Made by a program: the position numbers and the translations under genes
The notes under the pieces: model-generated
What the model saw: only the letters and a program-made list of their open reading frames with translations
What the model was told of the DNA's origin: nothing
Database searches by the model: none
Origin: Zarea fungicola
Taxonomy: Eukaryota; Ascomycota; Sordariomycetes; Hypocreales; Cordycipitaceae
Assembly: GCA_900169235.1 (NCBI GenBank)
Contig: FWCC01000124.1
Coordinates: 412,649 to 476,648 of the forward strand
DNA length: 64,000 nt
Direction of reading: 5' to 3'
In this document: positions 22,760-35,955 of the stretch, piece by piece
Position numbering within the stretch: position 1 is the first letter of the stretch
How the letters are laid out: the number at the start of each line of letters is the position of its first letter

Positions 22760-25700
22760 ACGCGACTGATTCCGCACACTTAATATGAGGCTGAGCCTTG
22801 GACATGGAAAGGCCGAGTGTGCGAGAAACAGCCTACCAGACGTACGCACTACCGACTAACTAGATTTGCGCCGGGGTAAGATGGCACAACACGTGGCGTG
22901 TGCCGGCGTTGAGGCTAAACTCGAAAGCGGTTTATTTTTGCTTTTTCCTAGAGGGGCGATTGGTGATCATAATGCACTTCTGGTACTTATAAAAGGGCAC
23001 ATGAGTGACAAAAGGGTTCGTAATAATACGACTCTGGATACGGGGAGGAGTTGGTGGTGGCTGTGAAGATACCAAGACAAAAGCAACTACTGTGCTGGTT
23101 TATTGTTTGTTGCTGGGCGCCTTTCTTACATTATCTTATTCCGTGTGGTAATCATAAACTAGAGTCTTTGGCGCAGGCTGGGAAAAAGCTTCGGCGCTGC
23201 AATGGTCGACATCGCCGGGCTGCCGGTGGTTTTCTGCGCGCCACATCTGCGGCCGCCATGTATTATGCCTGCATGAATTTGTGCTACTTGACGAGTCAAT
23301 ATTCGTCATTACGCTGCCACCTCGTCTCCTTTTCCCTCGGCTAGCTGTAAAAACTTTCTCTGCTTGAGTCGAGCGGCGGTCGATCACTGTGCTGTCATAA
23401 TCCTTGGCGATGCCCGCTCTAGAAAAAGAGCCATCGGGAGAACGCTGTCCAAGGGGAACAAAATCTTTGTGCCAACGGTTTAACGGGTAAAACCTACCTC
23501 CAAGCTGTGGCGTCTCAGCCCTTTTGTCTCTCCGGAGTGTAGTCCGTACCCGGAAATCGTACGACATAATACACGGACTGGGGGGCGGGTTGTATTACAA
23601 CACAACGTTGCAAAAGGGGGCTGGCATTCCGGGAAAACATGGTACTGCACGGGATTACCTGTGCGGCCACTTCCCCCCCAATCTGTATCGCTGGCTGCTC
23701 TATCCTGACCCCGTTGCATCGTCATTGTTTTACGGCAGAATTATCTTAAAAAATGATGCGGAACCGCTCGTGCATATGGGATGTGGGTGGGCACCACACG
23801 CACTACGTGACAGGTCATATTTGCTTTTGGAACATTGGCCTACACATACAGACACCAAGACCAAGAAGCCTAGCCTAGCAAACAAGTCATTTACCTGTAA
23901 TAATATCACTTGATAAGCAGGGGTCTTGTAAATTGACGGGATACTGACGCAAATGTCATACTTGGCCGCTTACCGTTCCATGTCTTTCGGCTCCTGGACA
24001 GAAACATCTTAGCAGCACGTTTCTGTCACTATCATTGGCCAAACGGTTGATGTACAGTCACGGCTTTTTGGCGCTGATGGTGGCATGGTTTCATGACAGT
24101 GTCGTGTGCTCAAGGAAGCCTATCCTCGAGGCTTAATGGTAAATAACTATTAAACACGCGGATAGTGTACAAGAGTCTGCCTTCCAGGTATTCCACGAAA
24201 GTTCACAAGCATTCGGCACAGTGGCTGACATGTTAATCTGTCTCGTTCTTGCCACCAATGCTTCCTCCTGCAAGGTAGCACTGCAGATGCATGGCTGCAG
24301 CGCGGCACACCGCGAGTGAGCAGCCCGGCGTTTCGATTCTTCAAGCTTGCCAGTGCTCAATCTGGTACCATGTGCATGCGTATGAAGCTGCCCTTTTTTC
24401 GATATGATTTTCCAAGTCGCTCTCTGTCTTCCTGTCCGTCTACTGCGGCTGTAGTTTTGTGTCCCTCTGTCTTGCGCTGCAGCCAATAAGCGACTGCCCT
24501 TATCCGAGCCCAGGATGACATAAAATTATGCCCATGACACTGATGTCTAGCAGCATTGCGTCAGATACATGACAATGGAGCATAATTAGCTAAGACACTA
24601 GCATCTACGTCGGCTAGTGGCCCTTTCCATCCCCTGTTATTGCAAGGCAAATCAATAGCGTTCGTCGGGAAACCCGGCCATTCAGAGACTATCAAATTCT
24701 GTGGCCTCGAAAGAAGGTCCCACCTTGCCGTCGCTCCTACGGAGTGCAAATATATTAATTTATAGGACACCTTCGCAAAGTCTTTCCCCCAGCCACGGCC
24801 GCTGAGTTTCTAATCGATGGCGCTAACTAGTCCGTGCAGTGGAATGTCATGATCCAGAGGTCCGCGCGAACCGCAAGCCTTTTCTCACGAGGAGCAGGCA
24901 GTAGAACGACGCAGCAAGTAATAAAGCCACAATGACCCTGAGCTGGAGCTCTAGCTTCAACGCTCCACCGCAGCCCTTTGATTGTTCCAGCCAGCTTGGC
25001 AGCATCTCGAGCTGCAGCTGAAACATGCAGTAGACTAAGACATGCTCGAAAGCGACAGAGCTGTATTTGGCAATCTAGCTCCGCCTTTCCTCTGCGAGAG
25101 CCTTGTTTTGTGTCTGTGTGTAAATGGCCTACGCTCCTCTGAACAAAGCCAAGTTACCTTGCTTGACTGCGGTCGTTTATTATCGTTGTGTCTAGCATGT
25201 GCTCAACAACGGCCAAGGAAATGATCCTTGGAGCAAATTGGCACAAAAAAAAACCATAGCTTCTGTGGCTCTCTGATCGTCTTGGCAAGCTTTAAGCTAA
25301 AAACGCTCAGACGACCCAGTACCTGAGCAAATTAACCAACTCCCACAAAACTGGACGAAGCCCATGTACCAATAAGGGGTTTGGCGATCACGAATCTCTC
25401 AACACATGGCGAGCTGGGCAACGCTTGTGTAAGTAACAAGCCTCAGCTTTGCCTTGGTCCGTTGCCCACCTCACCATGACACAGCAGGAGCGCTGGTGCC
25501 CTGCCACAAGTACTATGTTACTGGTCTTAACCTAGTTATCCTAACCCCCAACACGTATCTGTCGCTGTGCGGCTTTCCAAGGGTTTTTGCTCAGTCTAGC
25601 CTCCCTCTCTAGCCTTTCTTCAGCCTCAGGTGGCCGGCCGCTTGCCATTGGCAATTCACCGACGGTGCCAACATGCTGCGCGTCGCGCGGCGCCGTCGCA

Positions 25701-27315
25701 GGTCTCAAGTGAAGGAGCCTATCACATCCATCGGTGAATCCTCCGCTCCATGTTCCAAGGTTATGTATGCACTAGAAAGGCTTTTTTCGTGGATGGCGTG
25801 TCCGCCCGTCGTTGAAAAAGCCCGCATGGCGCGCGCAGTAGTTGGAACGACATGTCAATTCTGACAAAGGCCCCAGTTTCCTGGCAAAAAGGGCTACTAA
25901 TACAGCGTAGTTTGACGACGACCACGTAAACGAAAATAACTGGATTGGAAATAATAATCAGAATGATTGATGATGGGAGACTTTTATGGAAACTATGTGA
26001 CCAAGTCTCTGTGTTTTGGTTTTTCCGCGGCATCCGCTTGGTTGTTGCCCAGTTCAACATATCCGACGACTGATGAAAATCAAGGCCCGAAGGGTATAAC
26101 TGATCCATCACAAACGTTTAATTCCGGTTGAGTGGAATACTGGTCACTTACCGTTTTGCTTGCCTGCCCGAGTTGTTGTGCTGGCTTTCCCTCCATCCAG
26201 CCGTTGTAACCCTTGTTCGGCAATGTCCCGCTCTGAATCTTCAACAAGCAACGGCCACGTTTATTATATATTACCATGCCCATATTTTACCGAGCATATT
26301 ATGCATAGTACATATATAGGCGCAAAAAACAAAATATGATGCATCTCGCGCAGCGTGCGCTCGTTTCCCTGCACTCCATGCATACAGTACATACATCGGT
26401 CCTTTCTAGAATGTCATAGGGCGTCTGAAAATGACTGCACACACCTTACAAGGCCGACCACAGAGACGATAGGATGATGAAAAGGGTGGATTCTGCCTGA
26501 CGACGCCACTGCGAACCAGCAGCCGTTTTCGGTGGACGCTTCCAAATAACTACTCTTTGACATGAGCAATAGCCAAATAAAAATTGCCACAAGGGCTGTC
26601 GGTGGCGAGACTTGCCCTTGAAGAGTGCTCCTTGAAGAGTGTCGTCATTCGACGCTGATAGGGCGTCGTCCAAAGTAATCCGCACTTCAAACCTGGAGCC
26701 TCGCGACAACTAATCAAAAACTGGTTGTCAGACCGTACATGCTTGGACTCTGGAAGTTGTTTACGGTCAGGGAAAGCACCCTCTGTTTGTCTGCCATGCA
26801 GTTTTTGTGACACGTCTGATTTCTTCTCCCACTTCCCCCCAGCTCTTACCTCTTTCTCATGAGAATACCCAGGTATGTAGCAGGTGATCACGCCGCCGCT
26901 GGTCTCCTTCGGGGAGACACATTTGCTTCAGGCGAGGCTGGGGCCAATACAAGTCCCCCCTTGCTAGTAGCCCCGTCTTACCCAGGACTTATGATCGCCG
27001 AATCGTCCCCCAAAATGCGCCACACTGCTTGCGCAGCAAACCGTTGCACTTGCCACTACACCCAATCCGTACCTTTCTTTCTCTTGTATTAATTGCGGTC
27101 TCTTTAAATTTCCTTTTTCATCCCACTATCCAGAGGGGAAAAAAAAAGGGAGCTTGCTAAATTGTCAGCAGTCGAATCAAAGAATGGGCGAGGCGGCGCC
27201 ACGTCCAACGTTGTTCCTTGGTTGCCTAGAACAAGTGCCAGAAAACTGGCACACTGGCGGAATTGAGGCTTACAGCATGGCTTTAGCTGTTTGAATCACT
27301 GTTGGCCCGACTCCG

Positions 27316-27334
27316 TTTTTTTTTTTTTTTTTTT
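27316..27334. repeat. T19 homopolymer
   Basis: Nineteen consecutive T, in a region without genes, are consistent with a poly(dT) nucleosome-excluding element, or on the other strand with the A-tail of an old retrocopy. No element body is recognisable beside it. Confidence 0.8.
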
Positions 27335-30300
27335 GCTTTTCTGACTACGGAGAACAGTTGGAGTTTGTACTAGTAGTAGCTAGAACCCAACAGCTATGTA
27401 CGTGTCTTGGTTACTCAATGGTTCAGAGATGCATAATTTAGTGGCTCATCGGCCGGCGCGAAACTATTGCTGTTTACTAGTTGACACGGCATGTCTCGGA
27501 AGAGGAGCTGTCCGCGGCGCGGGCCAAGTCAGCGCTTATCATGTGTTGGCGCAGGGAAAGCCCTCTTATTAGCCAACTTGGTTCGCCATGGCATCCATTT
27601 AGTTTCTTTCTGGTATACTGCCTGGGTGTCCAAGTGGCATGGCGGCTCCGTACTAAAACTCCAAGCACTTTCAGCCATGGCCAATCTAATGGAGACATGC
27701 TGGCTTTCATTAAAACGCACCGTTGCTTCCGCCGGGCTGATAAGTGCGTCTTGCCTGTGCGCTGTGTACTTTGCGCTTTTCGGTGTTTGTTGCGAGGTCT
27801 TTTCTTGTTTACGGTATAAGATGCAAGTGGCAGTTTCTCCACCAGTGAAGCAACTTTGAACCATGTCCAAGTGAGAAGCCGCAAAGCTAGGATTCAGCCA
27901 GGGGCTCTGTAAGTGCAGTGAATATTTCAATTGCCAGGTTCTACTCATACTATACAGATCAATTGAATAACTTAGTTGATGAGAAAGGGAATATTTCGAA
28001 TCTGGGGATGCTTTTTGGATAAAATAAACCCGTTTCTTGTCAAGATCTCCAGGGGCGGTTATGAACCGATTGGCGCGCGAATCAGCACACAGCGCACTGC
28101 ACACACCACATGGAGAGAGGTGGGATAACTAATATGCCGAAATATATAAGAAGAAAAAACTGTTGCCACCAATTCCAATCTAATGCCGGAATTGCCAACC
28201 CGGCAGGCCCGGGCTGGGTGACGGTGTTCGCCGACCTTGGCTAGAAAGGGGTTTGGGCTGGAGATGGGGCTTACGGCGAACCAACGTTCGTCGTAAAAAG
28301 AATTTCTGAGAAATGATTGAAACGAAATTGCCGAGTATGACAACGAGGCGGTGATTGTCAAGTTACGATCGTCTTCTGCAGGAAGGAGGATGCATTTCGT
28401 ATGACCCGCCGGCGTTACCACTTCCCTGCATTCTTACAAGGCACAAGGCGCCGCTTGGCTGCAGCACCGCAGGAAGGAGATTGTGAAAGGGGGCCAATAA
28501 CAACAAAAGTTGCAGAAGATTGCATAGCAGCATAGATGATAGCTCGAATTTTATTTTTCTACCTGGTCCAATTCATATATCACCCGTGATATTGTTTGCT
28601 TCAAGGAGTCCAGGAGGAACCAACTGCATACAGAAATCAGGTCATCCCATCACACCAGGCTGGAGACATCCACATAGCGACATAATACAATCGGAGGGCC
28701 CATAGTTGCATGGAAAAAAAAGCAGTAGGGGAAAAAGCAAAGAAATCAGGGTCAAGATCTAGATCCAGTTCCCAATTTATCTCAGAAAACGGATGAAGAA
28801 ATCGGTGCTGGGACATCGGAAAGGGCTGCAACTCTCCTTTTTTTTTGCTTTTTGCAATCTCCTTGCCATGTTAATTTCCCAGATACTCCCCCAATCTCTC
28901 AGTTTTTGTCGACATCCATACACTGAGAATACTAGTCAGTCATTTGCATCGAGTGGAACTGTTTAGCGGCTCGGCCCTCGCTCCCAGCAGAGAAGTGTGG
29001 CCTGCCCCCTGTCCTAGTAAAATCGTTAGCTTCAACGGGCGTGCCCAATAAAACCAAAATAACGAGCAGTGTAAAAAAGAGGAGCAAAGGACAACGAGCC
29101 GAGCGCCCTTGGTTCCGCAAATTGAGGCGTAGGCCGCCGAGAAAATGACAAGAGCAAAAAAGGACATGGCCGGACACGGGTAAAAAGGTGACCGTTGACA
29201 ATACAGTCTGCTGAATCTTCTCCTTCATCAGTGAGACACGCACACGTGGAAAAGAGTTGGGAAGTACAAGACAACGGTCAGCAGGGGAACAAAGTGCAGA
29301 CCCCAGGCTGTGTATGTCTTTTACGATGTCATAGCTCCAGACTTCGCGTCACACATGCTGTACGACTCCGTCGAGACACTGCTGGGGCCAAAAAAGAAAA
29401 ATAATGTCAGCCTGGTCTCGCTAAATCAGAGCACTAGCATAGGCCACTCCGCAAGTACACAAAAACTACGGCAAGCCTTGGCCCTGCTCTGCTCCGAGCC
29501 GGGCTGGGTAACTAATAACCAAGTACCGTAGCAATACTAGGTAGTAAGCCCGGCAAAAAGCCTGCTGTAAGCCTAGCTTCACGGCTGGCCGGTGAAGGCA
29601 TATAGGCGCGGTAATTTAAATTTAGTTGCACATCTAATCTTCAATACATGCTATATAGCGAATCCTATTATTAGGAGACTAAGCCGTTTACGCACATTTG
29701 CCTTGTTGTCTCATCTCGATTGAGAAAGAGACAACAAAGAATATTACCCGCGAGCAATGTTTCCGGATAATAGCATTATTTCAAAGTTTGGCAAGATGCC
29801 TTGTAAGGGTCATCAACCGTTCAAGACTAAAGACAAATGTAAACGGAATAAATACAATAAAAACGGGCGCACAGAACTGTACCCTTGTTTATTAGAGCCC
29901 TATCCACTGATTATACTTTTTCTTTTCTTTTGCCTCTTCGTTTTTCGTCCAATCTTTCCCCATGTCCCATGGCCGTTATTGTATCCACTCATAGGCCAGA
30001 GACCGAGAGGCTGCTGAAGAAAAAGCAATTCTAGAACCTATGATTCAAAATTCAAAGTACTTTTTATTCCAAGCCTTGTCAAAAACAATAAAACGTCCCT
30101 CTGTGTGGCGTTTCACCACACACACTACAAACTCACTCACACGCACACACATGGACACACTCCCCAAGACAACCATCCATCCCATCCCCGTCACGAAGCC
30201 AGAAAAAAAAAAGGGTCCAGAATGGCGATGCCCACAACCCTCCACCTGCTGGCTCACTGCTCATCGTTTCTTCTTCCACCTTCCTTTGCAAGGGTGTACT

Positions 30301-31838
30301 TGTCCATGCCCCCCCTTCCCCCTGGTCCACCGGAGAGCTGCAATCCTCAAGGCCCCGGCTGCATTAAACGGAATGCCTAGCTGCAGATGGAACCTAGTGG
30401 GATGGTGTGGTACAGAATGCTATCCTCGGAGCGTAGCACGCCACGGGCGCCTGCCTGTCTTTCTTTCTCGATCCTAGACAAGGGGGAGCCACACCACCAC
30501 CACCCCTCTCCCTCCCCACAGTCATGCACTGATAGCGTAGTTCTGCAGAACGCATGGAAGGAAAAAAATAAAATAAAATAAAATCAATAAATAAATAATC
30601 ATGTAGCCTTTTTGTGTGTGTCTGGCTGTCTTTATAAGAATGCAAAAAGTGGCAGAAGGGAAGTCCAGCTTATATCTTTGCACCTCCATCTTCATTGGAA
30701 CTTCAACGCAGTCCAATACCAGTCGCAGCCCAGGCAATCACACAATACGCTCTTCTCTACACACGTAGGCTCATAGGACAAAATTTCATCTTCCTCTGCT
30801 TTCCCGTTTACCTCTTGTTCGGGAAGTGGGTTCACAGAAAAAGAAAAAAAAAAGGTTCGAATCCCTCGTGGTCAGACGACAGTTTCCCGGCCATTTAGTT
30901 ATCCCTCCGGCATCCGGGGAAAAATATCCTCAGCTTATCATCTTTTGCTTTACTTCGCCATCTGGTTCCCCGCCACCACAACCGCCATTTGCTCCCTCAC
31001 TCTCGCACACTTTCTCTCTCTTCGTCGCCCTTGTTCGCCTATTTTGGCTCGCCCCTCCAAAGGCTGTGAATACGAATTGAGCACATTATCCCACCAAGAA
31101 TCTTATTAATAGACACAAAAAAGAAATGAACTTGCATTCCTTCTAGTGTATAACTACTCTTAATAAGCCTTGGCCTTTTTTATTTCTGGCTACCAAAAAA
31201 ACTAGCCCCAAAAAGACACAACTGCCCATTCCCCCACAAACGCAAACCGTTTCTCCGTCTCTCCCCTCAATCCACACATATCACGCAGAAAAAAAGGACG
31301 TTTTGTTCTTCTGTATCAGTCAAGAAAGGCCGTCAATTCAGAAAAAGAAAAGCTATTTCATCGCTTGTTGTCTTTTTTTTTTTCACAATCCACCAACTAT
31401 TGTGATTCATTCGGACGAGGACATACACAAAGAGACACTCGATATCACTCCAGTTCATTGTCAAATAAGAACCGGAATCAAAAACGAAAAAAAAAAACCG
31501 AAACCCATTGATATTCCATCAATCCACAAACGTCAGCCTCCCAAAGGAAAAAAAAGACTACCAGGTGCCCTGGCTTGCAGATGCGATCCGCTCTCCCCGT
31601 TTTGTTCGATCCACCTCTAGAGTAACCCGCAACAACAAATCGACCCCCAGCTTGCAGACCGACCGCCTCGAGTACTTTCACAAGAGAGAGAAAAAAACCC
31701 AAAAATCACACGACACTCCATATTTATTCTTCCTCCTCCTCTTCTTCTTCCTCCTTCTCTCCTCCTACTTCATTCATCCAGGCCATTGGCATCCAACTTC
31801 CTCATCGAAACCACATCTCCAATCCAGTCCAACCAAGC

Positions 31839-33114
31839 ATGCCTTCGCGGACAGAACCCGAACCGCTGCCAGCGCCAAGGTGTAAAGTGGCCGCTACCCC
31901 AGAACACGGCGAGATCCTCGACATTGGCGGCAGCTGCTTGAAGAGCGTCTATGTCAACCAGCTCAAAGAGACCCTGACAGCCGTCAATGACTCGCAAGAG
32001 GTCCCTACAATGCCAGATGAGCTGCTATACGACGACAACGGTCTCCTCATCTGGAATCAAATCATCTCCATCCCACAATTCTACCAGACCCACGACGAGA
32101 TTGCCCTCTTCGACCGCAACAGCACTGAGATTCTTCGCCACGTTCCAGAAAATGTAACAATGATTGATTTGGGTTCCGGGTGAGTTGCAGTTCTGTTTTT
32201 TGTTCTTTTCTACCGCGCCTCGGAAACTGTATATTTGTTGCCTATTATAATCAGAAACTAATTCTTGACTTGTTGTTTGCTTCGACCAGCGACACAACCA
32301 AAGTCGACCACCTCCTCGCCGCATTCGAAAATAAAAAAATTCAAGCCACGTATCTAGCTCTAGATATCTCCAGGACGTCGCTAGACCAAAGCATAGCTAG
32401 CCTAGTCGCCAACCACTCTGGCCCCGACGCCGTTGTACGCTGCGGTGGTCTTTGGGGGACGTTTGAAAATGGGTTGGCACATATTGGCAAGATCAAGTCG
32501 CCCCGTTTGTTCCTGTCTCTCGGTTCCGTTCTCTGCAATGATCCCTGGCCGACAGCTCTTGCCCACCTCCGTAGATGGGGCGCGACGTTGCGGAATGATG
32601 ACCTCTTGCTCATTGGCATGGACGGTCATCTCGTTGCAAATGACAGACAAAAGATCTGGGACGCATATCATTCCTGTGATGACTTGTTCCGCAAATTCTT
32701 CGTCAATGGCCTCAACAACGCCAACAAGCTTCTCGGCTACAAGCTCTTCGATGAGAAAGATTGGGATATCCTTGCCGAGCTTGAGGAAGTCCCGACTACG
32801 CGACACCGATTCTATATCCGAGCCAAACAAGACATTCCGATGGAGGGCGGTAGTGTCATCGCCAAGGGTCAGGAAATGGATTGGTTTGATTCCCACAAGT
32901 ATGGCGAAGAAGCTGTGTGCCTGATGTGCGCCAAAGCCGGGCTCACAGTCATCAAAACATGGAAAGCGCCCAACTCGGACTTCCGTAAGTAAACCCTCCA
33001 CAACCAGACAGACGACGGAGCTAATGATCCGATACAGGCCAATATCTTGTGCGTCTCCGAGAGGAAAGTGACAGTATCGAGGATCACGATAGCGGTATCT
33101 CTGGCGTCAGCTGA
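31839..33114 (+). CDS. Stand-alone EgtD/EasF-type SAM-dependent N-methyltransferase
   Basis: Three exons, 31839-32179, 32290-32984 and 33038-33114, encode 370 residues. The donors are GTGAGT and GTAAGT, and the joins give LGSGDTTKVDHLL and DFRQYLVRLR. This is the histidine-specific methyltransferase fold (Methyltransf_33), with the SAM loop IDLGSGD, the acidic ALDIS after strand 2, FLSLGSVLCND, LIGMDGH, and the C-terminal strands YIRAKQDI and GEEAVCLMCAKAGL. Family members N-methylate histidine (Egt1, ergothioneine) or dimethylallyltryptophan (EasF/FgaMT, ergot alkaloids). It lacks the DinB and sulfatase-modifying halves that fungal Egt1 carries, and no prenyltransferase or alkaloid gene is nearby, so the substrate is unknown. 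It ends 150 bp from a convergent transcription-factor gene. Confidence 0.88.
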
Positions 33115-33264
33115 ACCCATAAGAGGTGACATGCGGGTGCAACGGCACTCAGCATGAAGTTGTTAACTTTTCGATTATGCATTCGATAGCGATAGACGGA
33201 TAGCTCCTCCTTTTTTTCTTCTTGGTGGATCAAAGCTGCCACCCTGCGACGCAGGTGGAGCTGA

Positions 33265-35955
33265 TCAAGTCAGGCAGAGGACTTCACCCTCTGAATCATG
33301 CACTTTAGATACCATATGCTCCCACCAGGGTTGTCTCTCGGCAAGTGTGGGGGGCAGTGCGATGTTTGGCGACCGAAGTGGGACCTCAGTAGGCATCCAG
33401 CTCTGGATGCGTTCCAGAGCGGCATAAAGTGGCGGCACACTCTGTCGCAGGATTTTAATTAGCAAGCATTATAAAATGGATCATCTTTTTCGTCCCGTAT
33501 TCAAACTTACACTTCGAACAGGAGTATGAATAACCTGCTGAAACCATGCTATAGCTACTTGCAGGTGATCCTCTTCAGTCGCAAGCAGGCCGAGCAAGAA
33601 GACAGGTAGCAAAGGAGCCTGAGCAGTGAATATATGGCCTGACGTAGGCATGATTGAGATACACTTGGCCAAGTCCCCGACATTAGCAACGACATCAGGA
33701 TGGTTTCGTGGTATTCTGTTGGCAATTAGTTAGTCACACGGTTGTTGCTCACAGGATGAAAGGGCATTAGACCGTCAGCAACATACCTGAGCAAGCGGCA
33801 CTGTAAGTAGATCATGCCAGCTATCCTCCAGGCTTCTGCAGTAACAGTTGTCATCTGAGCCGCCTCCCCGACCACGTAAGATTCACTTGCTTCGCGGATC
33901 CATTTAATAGGCTGATCTGCTTTTTGGGCCTTGTCCCAGTCACAAAACTCGCTCCACTGACGAAGGTCACGAACACTTCGAAAGAGAGATTTCGCGGTTA
34001 CAGGAATGACTGGCGTTTCCGGGTCTTGCATCATGCGGGCCGCGCAAAAGGTCACCTGGCTAAATATGTGGAGGAGTCGCTTCGAAAAGCCGCAGCCGCC
34101 ATGAATCGCGAACATGTCACTCTCGGAGCCGTACAACAGGAAGCCAAATCTGCTTGCCTCTGTAGTGGTATTGAAAGTGGCTGGATTTGGAAGCATCATC
34201 ATGGGCTGTGCGAGGATAACAGCCCTGCCGACAAGAATGGTCTGTGACAGCCGCAAGGCATCAACTTGAACGTTGGCGTCCTTATAAAACCGATTGCCTG
34301 GATCAGTGTTGTGCAAGACTTGCTCAGCTTGTTTGAATCCAGTTAACCATCGGGGGTGAAACGGTTTCTTGAGCCGGCGTTCAGTAAGGACGATATCCTG
34401 CATGGAGAGGATTGATGAAATAGTAACAAGCTCGCTCTGCTCTATGTCGTTTAGCACACCCTGTTGCTGAAGCAATTGACACAGACGAGACTCTGCAGCG
34501 GCAAATCTCTCATTCACACGCCGCCGCACATTTTCATCTGGGAGGTAGTCGTGTACGTAAATACCAGCCAGGGACTGTATGGCGGCCAGGATTGCATCAC
34601 TCGAATGCATCTTGGCGAAATCCGAAAACCAGAGATTAGTTCCTCTCAATATACTTCTGCCGGGACACCAGTTATACAGATCTGCGGATTGGAGTGTTAG
34701 TATAATGCCGGGTTCAGACTCTGAGTGTGGAGAGCATACAAAACTTGAACAGTTTCCTATCCATGGTATCCATAATGGCCATGAAGCCAAAATGCGGTGG
34801 GATAAAATGCGGTGATGATATGTTGACACGAGAGCCTTGTCTGCGGTTCTGCGTAGGTGCACTCATGACGGAGGTGTTCTGTGATGAAACAGTGAAAGCT
34901 GATGCGCTTGAGCGAGGCGAGCCATTTGTTGAAGCCACCGAAGCAGCGGAGGAAAGAGAGGGCGACGCGGAAGCCCGGCGGTACTTTGAGAGTTGGTTGT
35001 CAGATCTAGGTCGGGTGGCATCACGAACAATGCCAGAAGACGTTGCTGGATCATCTTCGTCGTCGCTTTCAGACAGCTCGGTGACATGTGACTCCTCCCT
35101 AGGCCAGGTGAACTTGACGTAGCCATTAACTCTACCATCTGTTGGCCGAGGGAAGCTTTTTAGGGGATAGTCTTTGCCAAAACTGTCTAAACAGTCCGTA
35201 AAGGGACTTGTATATGTATATTTGACGCGTGACTTCCGCCGGCGCTGCTCCTGCCGGTGAGCATCAACAGCCAGGAGTACATTTTGAGCTGGCTGCACTT
35301 GTCGCAGATGTGTGGCTGGTGGTTGTGGCTGCGGTGGCAGAATCGCGTCTTGCACAGGATGGCCAACGCGCTGTGGTTGTGGTGGAAAACTGGCAGATAT
35401 TTCTCTAGGAGCTGGAGCCGCATCAAAACTGGCATCCCATGTGGGCATGGGGTTAGTGATAGGGAGAGACACGGGAGCCGGCGGAGGACCAGACATTTGA
35501 GGAGCCATGTGAGGAGGCATAAAATCAGAATCAGGAGGGGCCATGGGAGGAGCCATTGGAGCGACCAGGGGGGTGGCCATGGTAAGAGGCATTGTACCAT
35601 CCATGACAGGAGGAGGCATGAAAGGGACCATCATTTCAGACATGGGATTTCTGGTATCGAGTCCAATGCCAGGTACAAGCCCGCCATTTGCGAGGGGCAA
35701 GCAGCCGTTGGCAAATGCGTCATTCGGGAACATCCAGACATGATGCAGGACGTCCTCCGTTGTCCAACCGGTGATGGTGGCTGGTGGGATAATGAAACCT
35801 GCTTGCGGTTGCGATTCGGGAGGAGGTGGTGGTGGTGGAGCTTGGCCGGCGTCATCTGGTTTGTCAAGCCTGATGCGCTTTGATGGGCGCTGCTCCTCGT
35901 CCTGGGAATTGCCCATGCGGTTGGAACGGAGGCGCGCAGGGCTGTGCCGGTTCAT
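33265..35955 (-). CDS. Fungal_trans_2-type transcriptional regulator without visible zinc cluster
   Basis: Four exons, 35955-34740, 34681-33787, 33715-33511 and 33441-33265, encode 830 residues. The first intron has a perfect TACTAAC branch point, and all joins keep frame (KFYLYNWCPGRS; LLRIPRNHPDV; PVRSSVPPLY). Residues from about 395 onward match the helical regulatory domain of fungal C6 factors: FIPPHFGFMAIMDTMDRKLF, NWCPGRS, MHSSDAILAAIQSLAGIYVHDYLP, and a C-terminal LPVFLLGLLATEEDH and ERQPWWEHMV. The N-terminal 390 residues are Pro-, Met- and Ser-rich with a basic KRIRLDK (likely nuclear signal) and a basic RRRKSR. No Cys6 cluster is visible in them or in the upstream 1 kb. ATG 35955 is the first in frame; the frame stays open to 36030 without ATG. 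It presumably acts in the nucleus; targets are unknown. Confidence 0.82.

Larger units (their letters stand above)
21658..31838. other. 10.2-kb gene-poor interval
   Basis: No ORF in these 10 kb shows a domain I recognise; all are under about 190 codons and occur equally on both strands. I found no tRNA with paired A and B boxes, no terminal repeats and no transposase or reverse-transcriptase motif by eye. A perfect GC-rich hairpin occurs at 22741-22759 and a T19 run at 27316-27334. From about 30.0 to 31.8 kb the plus strand is rich in pyrimidines, CA and A runs, as expected of an upstream or 5' leader region of the methyltransferase starting at 31839. Long non-coding transcripts are possible but unproven. 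Confidence 0.5.

Noticed and set aside
30854..30864. GGTTCGAATCC, an exact match to the tRNA B box
   Set aside because: There is no A box at the right distance upstream, no matching acceptor arm, and the T stem pairs poorly. I do not call a tRNA.
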